A stretch of 10,099 bases of DNA from assembly GCA_031555675.1 (NCBI GenBank), contig JAVBUB010000044.1:1-10099 (forward strand), read 5' to 3'. Made by a program: the position numbers and the translations under genes. Shown here piece by piece: positions 6,795 to 10,099 of this stretch. Numbering within the stretch: position 1 is the first letter of the stretch; the number at the start of each line of letters is the position of its first letter. Under the pieces are notes generated by a model. The model saw nothing but the letters and a program-made list of their open reading frames with translations. It did no database searches and was not told where the DNA came from. The stretch comes from JAISJU01 sp031555675. GTDB taxonomy: Bacteria; Bacteroidota; Bacteroidia; Bacteroidales; Paludibacteraceae.

Positions 6795-7190
6795 TTATAT
6801 TTTTTTAAGTTCATCCACCGTGATCCGCAACATATCAGCATATTTTTGTAATATATCTTCACTCAATGCATTAAATACATCCGGTTTCATGTGTTTTTTG
6901 ATGTGTCTTTTGGAAATTCCCGTATAGCTCGAAAGTAAATTCAGGCTCATCAGGTTTTTTTCCATGTGGTAGACCAATGGGCTTATTTTTCCCTTCTGTA
7001 TATCTTTTTTTATATTTTCGCAATTTTCACTGATATGATCCCACGTAATATCAATGGCGTCGTTTTTAATAATCCAACCATCACTTACTACTGTCTGATA
7101 ACAACCGTCGTTATCTACAGCATAAGCTATATCCCTGATTTTGGTGTCTTTAAAAAACTTCAGGTCTTGTGGTACGTCTTCTATTTTCAT
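6795..7190 (-). CDS. Small protein with C-terminal helix-turn-helix-like region, downstream of the DarB-like gene
   Basis: This 131-residue protein has no signal peptide or membrane helix. The N-terminal half (1-70) contains DIAYAVDNDGCYQTVVSDGW (20-39) and is acidic. From about 76 the sequence (LNLLSSYTGISKRHIKKHMK, 83-102) looks like a helix-turn-helix of the Cro/C1 type, followed by LSEDILQKYADMLRITVDEL (109-128), which resembles the closing helices of such domains. It starts 13 bases after the DarB-like stop, so it belongs to the same transcript. From memory, similar unannotated proteins sit next to darB in other Bacteroidota dialkylresorcinol clusters, which would make it a pathway-specific regulator or accessory protein, but I cannot check this. 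The alternative is an antitoxin-like partner of the Fic gene that follows 33 bases later. Confidence 0.75.
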   Translation of the reverse strand: MKIEDVPQDLKFFKDTKIRDIAYAVDNDGCYQTVVSDGWIIKNDAIDITWDHISENCENIKKDIQKGKISPLVYHMEKNLMSLNLLSSYTGISKRHIKKHMKPDVFNALSEDILQKYADMLRITVDELKKI

Positions 7191-7203
7191 TTGTTTTTAG
7201 TCA

Positions 7204-8346
7204 TTAACAAACGGTTAACATGCAGTAGCAATAAGAAAAACGGGCGCTTTCGGGAACCATCATCAGAATTTTTTCTCCTTTTTTTAATTTGCCGGAACGC
7301 ATAATTCCTTCTATCATGGCAAATGCCGAAACAGATGCAACGTTTCCTATTTCAGGCAGATTTAAGAACCATTTTTCTTCCGGAATAAAAAAATCAATTT
7401 TCCCGAATTCCTGCATAATATTTTCTTTAAAAAACATGGAAGAAAGATGCGGCATAAACCAGTCAATATCATCGGCAGTAAAATTCCGTTTTTTAGTTAG
7501 TTCTATCAGATACTTACCTCCGAGTGGCACTATATTGTTACCCAAAATGCGGGTATCTTGTTTAAACGAAAATAACGATTTACTCAACCACTCATTTTCA
7601 GGAAACATAGTCCAACCGGCCAATGTACCATCTTCCATTTTTTCTCCACCCGCATACATGCAGGTTTCTATTTCGTTGGCAAAAGAAGTAATTTCTATCC
7701 AGTCTATGCGCAATGAGAGATCTTTATTATCCGGTTTATCTTGCAAAAGCAATGCGGCGCCTCCGTCGGAAAGCATCCAACGCAAGAATTCTTTCTCGAA
7801 TGCCAGCATAGGTCTTTTCTCCAATTGATTCAGATTTTTTGTTTCTTCTTGAAAGTATCGGGCGGTCATCCATGCCGATAGTCTTTCGGAAGCAGAACAC
7901 ACAGCGTTATCCGAATTTTCGGATAAAACCGACATGTAGCCGTACTTTAACGCTTGCATACCTGTGCAGCACGAACCGGCAAAAGAAACAACTTCTGTTC
8001 TTTTTTTACCTCCCAGCATTCCATGTACCATCACTCCGTGGGATGGTACAATTTGTTCCGGTGATGTGGTTCCGCAAGCGAGCACATCCATATCTTCCAA
8101 TGTAAAAGTATCGTCAAACAATCCACAAATGGCGTTCGCCGCTATCTGTACATTGGTGTGAGTTACATTTCCCTCTTTATCTAATGCGTAGTACCGGCTT
8201 TTAATTCCGTTTTTTCCTAGTACAATACGCCGGGCCAATGAAGGTTTCCCGTTAACCATACCCAAGTATTGTTCCATGTTTTCATTGGCTACAGGTTGGT
8301 TTGGAAAAAAAACAGATGCCCTGGTTATATAAACAGATTTATTCAT
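7204..8346 (-). CDS. darB: KAS III-type ketosynthase, DarB-like (dialkylresorcinol synthesis)
   Basis: This 380-residue thiolase-fold enzyme is somewhat longer than FabH (about 320). The KAS III triad is complete: Cys127 in FAGSCCTGMQALKYG, His300 in DWFMPHLSSMF and Asn335 in PEIGNVASVS. The N-terminus VYITRASVFFPNQPV and the SDGGAALLL stretch (193-201) are family-typical. In dialkylresorcinol pathways DarB condenses a beta-ketoacyl thioester with a second unsaturated acyl thioester and closes the ring to a carboxylated cyclohexanedione, which DarA then aromatises. The gene starts 26 bases after the DarA-like gene, and this pairing is the main reason for the DarB call over FabH. The C-terminus is rich in Cys (SYCYCMLTVC), which is unusual but outside the active site. 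Confidence 0.85.
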   Translation of the reverse strand: MNKSVYITRASVFFPNQPVANENMEQYLGMVNGKPSLARRIVLGKNGIKSRYYALDKEGNVTHTNVQIAANAICGLFDDTFTLEDMDVLACGTTSPEQIVPSHGVMVHGMLGGKKRTEVVSFAGSCCTGMQALKYGYMSVLSENSDNAVCSASERLSAWMTARYFQEETKNLNQLEKRPMLAFEKEFLRWMLSDGGAALLLQDKPDNKDLSLRIDWIEITSFANEIETCMYAGGEKMEDGTLAGWTMFPENEWLSKSLFSFKQDTRILGNNIVPLGGKYLIELTKKRNFTADDIDWFMPHLSSMFFKENIMQEFGKIDFFIPEEKWFLNLPEIGNVASVSAFAMIEGIMRSGKLKKGEKILMMVPESARFSYCYCMLTVC

Positions 8347-8372
8347 TAAATTGTATACTTGATATCAAATTT

Positions 8373-9326
8373 TTATTGCACCTTCATATGATCGTTCCAG
8401 CCTAAGTTATAACACATTTCCTGTTTATGTCTTTTAATAAACACATAACGGAAAGGATAAGTAATGTAAAAAACAATTAAGCCGACCGGCGAAGCTATGT
8501 AGAGGACAAAAAACAGGTAATAGCAAAACATCCACACCCGTTTGGCTCTTTTTTGATCCTGATATCCGCCTTTTTTACGTATAAAATTGGCCCAGAAACC
8601 AAACATCCTATGCCCTGCTTTTTCTACAAAAACTACACTGGGTTTATATTCTGCTGCACCGGCTTTCATTAATTCATCTTGCAGGTTATTCCAATTGCCG
8701 TTCTCCAATGTTTCATTAATAATAGAACCAAATCTGTAAGATGCAGCAATATCTTTATCTCTGACTCCGGCAGGCGGTAACCAACGTGTAGCCTCTTTTT
8801 TGTTATAAAAAAGCCAACGGACAATGGTTAATACACTAACCAGGTTCGGGGCATTATCTTGTAAAACAATATTTCCTACGTAATTACCTCCTGCTTCGTA
8901 GATATACTTGCGTATTTTACGTTGTGCCATTACCCACATATTACGGCATCCGGAAATATTCACAATATTTTTGCCTTTTAAATAAGCTTTAATCTTTTCA
9001 TCTTGGAAAAAAATATGGAGTGGGAGAGAGGGAGATAAATACCATGATTGTGCGGCAATAACTACTAAGTCCGCATTAGCAATATCTTCAAGGTCAATAT
9101 CTTTTAGTCCGCAGGTAGGAATGCCCAAACGGGATTCGGGAAAAGCATCAAAAAACTCAAAACAAGTCCATGGAAATGGAAAAGGTTTTTCCGGTTCAAT
9201 AGCTTTATATATAACCTTATTGCCATTTTCTTCCAGTGGATGACAAATGTTACGGGCTATATCCAAAGCCTGTCCACTCTGGGTATAATAAAATACTGCT
9301 ATTGTTTTTTTCTTAATATTGTCCAT
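8373..9326 (-). CDS. darA: DarA-like dialkylresorcinol-forming enzyme, flavodoxin fold with hydrophobic C-terminal tail
   Basis: This 317-residue protein begins with a flavodoxin-like strand and phosphate loop (IAVFYYTQSGQALDIA, 9-24). The stretch PFPFPWTCFEFFDAFPES (48-65) is characteristic of the Bacteroidota DarA family as I recall it. DLVVIAAQSWYLSPSLPLHI (86-105) and GKNIVNISGCRNMWVMAQ (118-135) continue the flavodoxin/NADPH-oxidoreductase fold. Near the end, 264-296 is strongly hydrophobic with a central Ser-Pro and could be two short membrane helices, placing the enzyme at the inner membrane. DarA oxidises and aromatises the cyclohexanedione made by DarB to give the 2,5-dialkylresorcinol. 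It lies 21 bases after the LolA-like gene and 26 before the DarB-like gene. If the DarA call is wrong, a flavodoxin-like NAD(P)H oxidoreductase is the fallback. Confidence 0.82.
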   Translation of the reverse strand: MDNIKKKTIAVFYYTQSGQALDIARNICHPLEENGNKVIYKAIEPEKPFPFPWTCFEFFDAFPESRLGIPTCGLKDIDLEDIANADLVVIAAQSWYLSPSLPLHIFFQDEKIKAYLKGKNIVNISGCRNMWVMAQRKIRKYIYEAGGNYVGNIVLQDNAPNLVSVLTIVRWLFYNKKEATRWLPPAGVRDKDIAASYRFGSIINETLENGNWNNLQDELMKAGAAEYKPSVVFVEKAGHRMFGFWANFIRKKGGYQDQKRAKRVWMFCYYLFFVLYIASPVGLIVFYITYPFRYVFIKRHKQEMCYNLGWNDHMKVQ

Positions 9327-9347
9327 GTAATAATAATTCCAAAAACA

Positions 9348-9998
9348 TTATTTTATGCTGAAATAATTTGCCGGAATGCTAATGTTTAATTTCTTGTCGG
9401 AAAACTGATACTCCGTATAATCTTTATCTTTGCCGGTTGAGATTTCCGTCATACGCATGCGAGTAAGAGACATGTCATTTTTATTCAGGCAGATGGTTAT
9501 CTCGTCCAACGCTGTTTTTATATTTCCTTTGATCGGAATTATTTTTACCAGGTACTCTTTTCCGTTTTGAAAATATTCTGTATTGTAATTTTTATCCAAT
9601 ACTTGTAGATTTCCAGTCATGCAGGCTGATATGATATCTTTCATTTCTTTCATCAAGCCATTCGAATTCACATTGTAAACGTTTTCTTTTCCATTGGAAA
9701 CCATTTTCATCTTGGATCCGTTGATGATAATTTGATACAACATCGGAGTAACATAATTGAAACTCACTTTATCGTTTTTCTGATAATAGAATTTACCTTT
9801 AGAAATCACATCACTTGTAGCATTCGATATATGTTTTATTTGCGTAAAATTGCTTTCTATCGAATTTACTTTTTGTACTTCAGTTGCCATTTTTTGTTTG
9901 AAAACCTCCACATTATCTAATGGCTTCATATCGTTTTGGGCAAATGCTGAGACACTTGCAGTCAACAAAATGAAAAGATATATTATCGTTTTTTTCAT
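9348..9998 (-). CDS. LolA-like periplasmic carrier protein
   Basis: I place the start at the ATG at 9998, giving 216 residues and a clean signal peptide: MKKTIIYLFILLTASVSAFA, with a signal peptidase I site before Gln-Asn. An in-frame ATG at 10007 and TTG at 10010 would add only four residues before the Lys pair. The mature part has the order of the LolA/LolB fold: VNSIESNFTQIKHIS, then GKFYYQKNDKVSFNYVTP, then YQIIINGSKMKMVSNGKE and a C-terminal LNISIPANYFSIK. LolA binds lipid chains in a half-barrel and carries lipoproteins across the periplasm. LolA-like proteins are regular members of aryl polyene clusters, where a role in moving the lipid-like pigment to the outer membrane has been suggested. 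There is no lipobox Cys, so it should be soluble. It is the first gene of the run and follows a likely promoter. Confidence 0.85.
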   Translation of the reverse strand: MKKTIIYLFILLTASVSAFAQNDMKPLDNVEVFKQKMATEVQKVNSIESNFTQIKHISNATSDVISKGKFYYQKNDKVSFNYVTPMLYQIIINGSKMKMVSNGKENVYNVNSNGLMKEMKDIISACMTGNLQVLDKNYNTEYFQNGKEYLVKIIPIKGNIKTALDEITICLNKNDMSLTRMRMTEISTGKDKDYTEYQFSDKKLNISIPANYFSIK

Positions 9999-10058
9999 AG
10001 CTAACATCAAGTTTAAGAATTAATACTGCCGGATAAAGCAAATTTTTTCTTAAGGTTG

Positions 10059-10066
10059 CAAATATA
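10059..10066 (-). promoter_or_regulatory. Bacteroidota-type -7 promoter box (TATATTTG) of the operon
   Basis: Read on the minus strand, TATATTTG fits the TAnnTTTG -7 consensus used by the primary sigma factor of Bacteroidota. It lies about 60 bases before the chosen ATG of the LolA-like gene, in the only non-coding stretch of any length here (9999-10099). A matching -33 TTTG is not evident in the T-rich sequence upstream. No terminator-like hairpin or riboswitch-like structure is visible in this stretch. Confidence 0.5.
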
Positions 10067-10099
10067 GCAATAAAAACCGAAAAAATGTAAAATTATTGT

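Noticed and set aside
7289..7828. A 179-codon plus-strand open frame opposite the DarB-like gene
   Set aside because: It lies wholly antisense to a gene with an intact catalytic triad, has no recognisable domain, and its composition is that of a shadow frame.
9999..10010. Start of the LolA-like gene at the TTG (10010) or the ATG at 10007
   Set aside because: The ATG at 9998 gives the standard signal peptide beginning Met-Lys-Lys; the upstream codons add nothing and no ribosome binding site favours them. The ATG at 10007 remains possible.

Overview
The window looks like the core of a flexirubin-type pigment cluster (an aryl polyene / dialkylresorcinol hybrid) from a member of the Bacteroidota. 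The evidence for the phylum is a DarA/DarB-like pair next to a type II KS/chain-length-factor/ACP set, a TAnnTTTG-type -7 promoter box upstream of the first gene, the lack of strong Shine-Dalgarno sequences before most starts, and moderately AT-rich DNA (roughly 40% G+C in the biosynthetic genes by eye). I cannot assign a genus from the sequence.

Every gene I accept is on the minus strand, so the operon reads from right to left. Transcription probably starts near 10050. The order is: a LolA-like periplasmic carrier (9998-9348); a DarA-like flavodoxin-fold dialkylresorcinol-forming enzyme with a hydrophobic C-terminal tail (9326-8373); a DarB-like KAS III-type ketosynthase (8346-7204); a 131-residue protein with a C-terminal helix-turn-helix-like region (7190-6795); a Fic-domain AMPylase-like protein (6761-5286); a BtrH-like acyltransferase with a Cys-His-Asp arrangement (5248-4238); an ABC ATPase (4219-3470) and its ABC-2 permease (3466-2198); an acyl carrier protein (2201-1938); a ketosynthase with a full Cys-His-His triad (1941-748); and the first 236 codons of a second ketosynthase-like protein that has Gly where the nucleophilic Cys belongs, i.e. 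a chain-length factor (709-1, running off the window). Gaps are 3-38 bases, and two junctions are ATGA overlaps.

A coherent model follows. KS, CLF and ACP extend the polyene chain on the ACP. DarB and DarA make and aromatise the dialkylresorcinol. The BtrH-like enzyme is a candidate for joining the ACP-bound polyene acid to the resorcinol hydroxyl, giving the flexirubin ester. The ABC transporter and LolA-like protein could move the lipid-like pigment to the outer membrane. The ketoreductase, dehydratases, aromatic-starter enzymes and further ACPs are not in the window and would be expected past its left edge.

The Fic gene is the outlier. It has no obvious role in the pathway, is clearly more AT-rich than its neighbours, and lies between otherwise pathway-like genes, so it looks like a later arrival. 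Apart from the 101 bases upstream of the LolA-like gene there is no sizeable non-coding stretch, and I see no RNA genes, CRISPR array, insertion sequence or phage genes.
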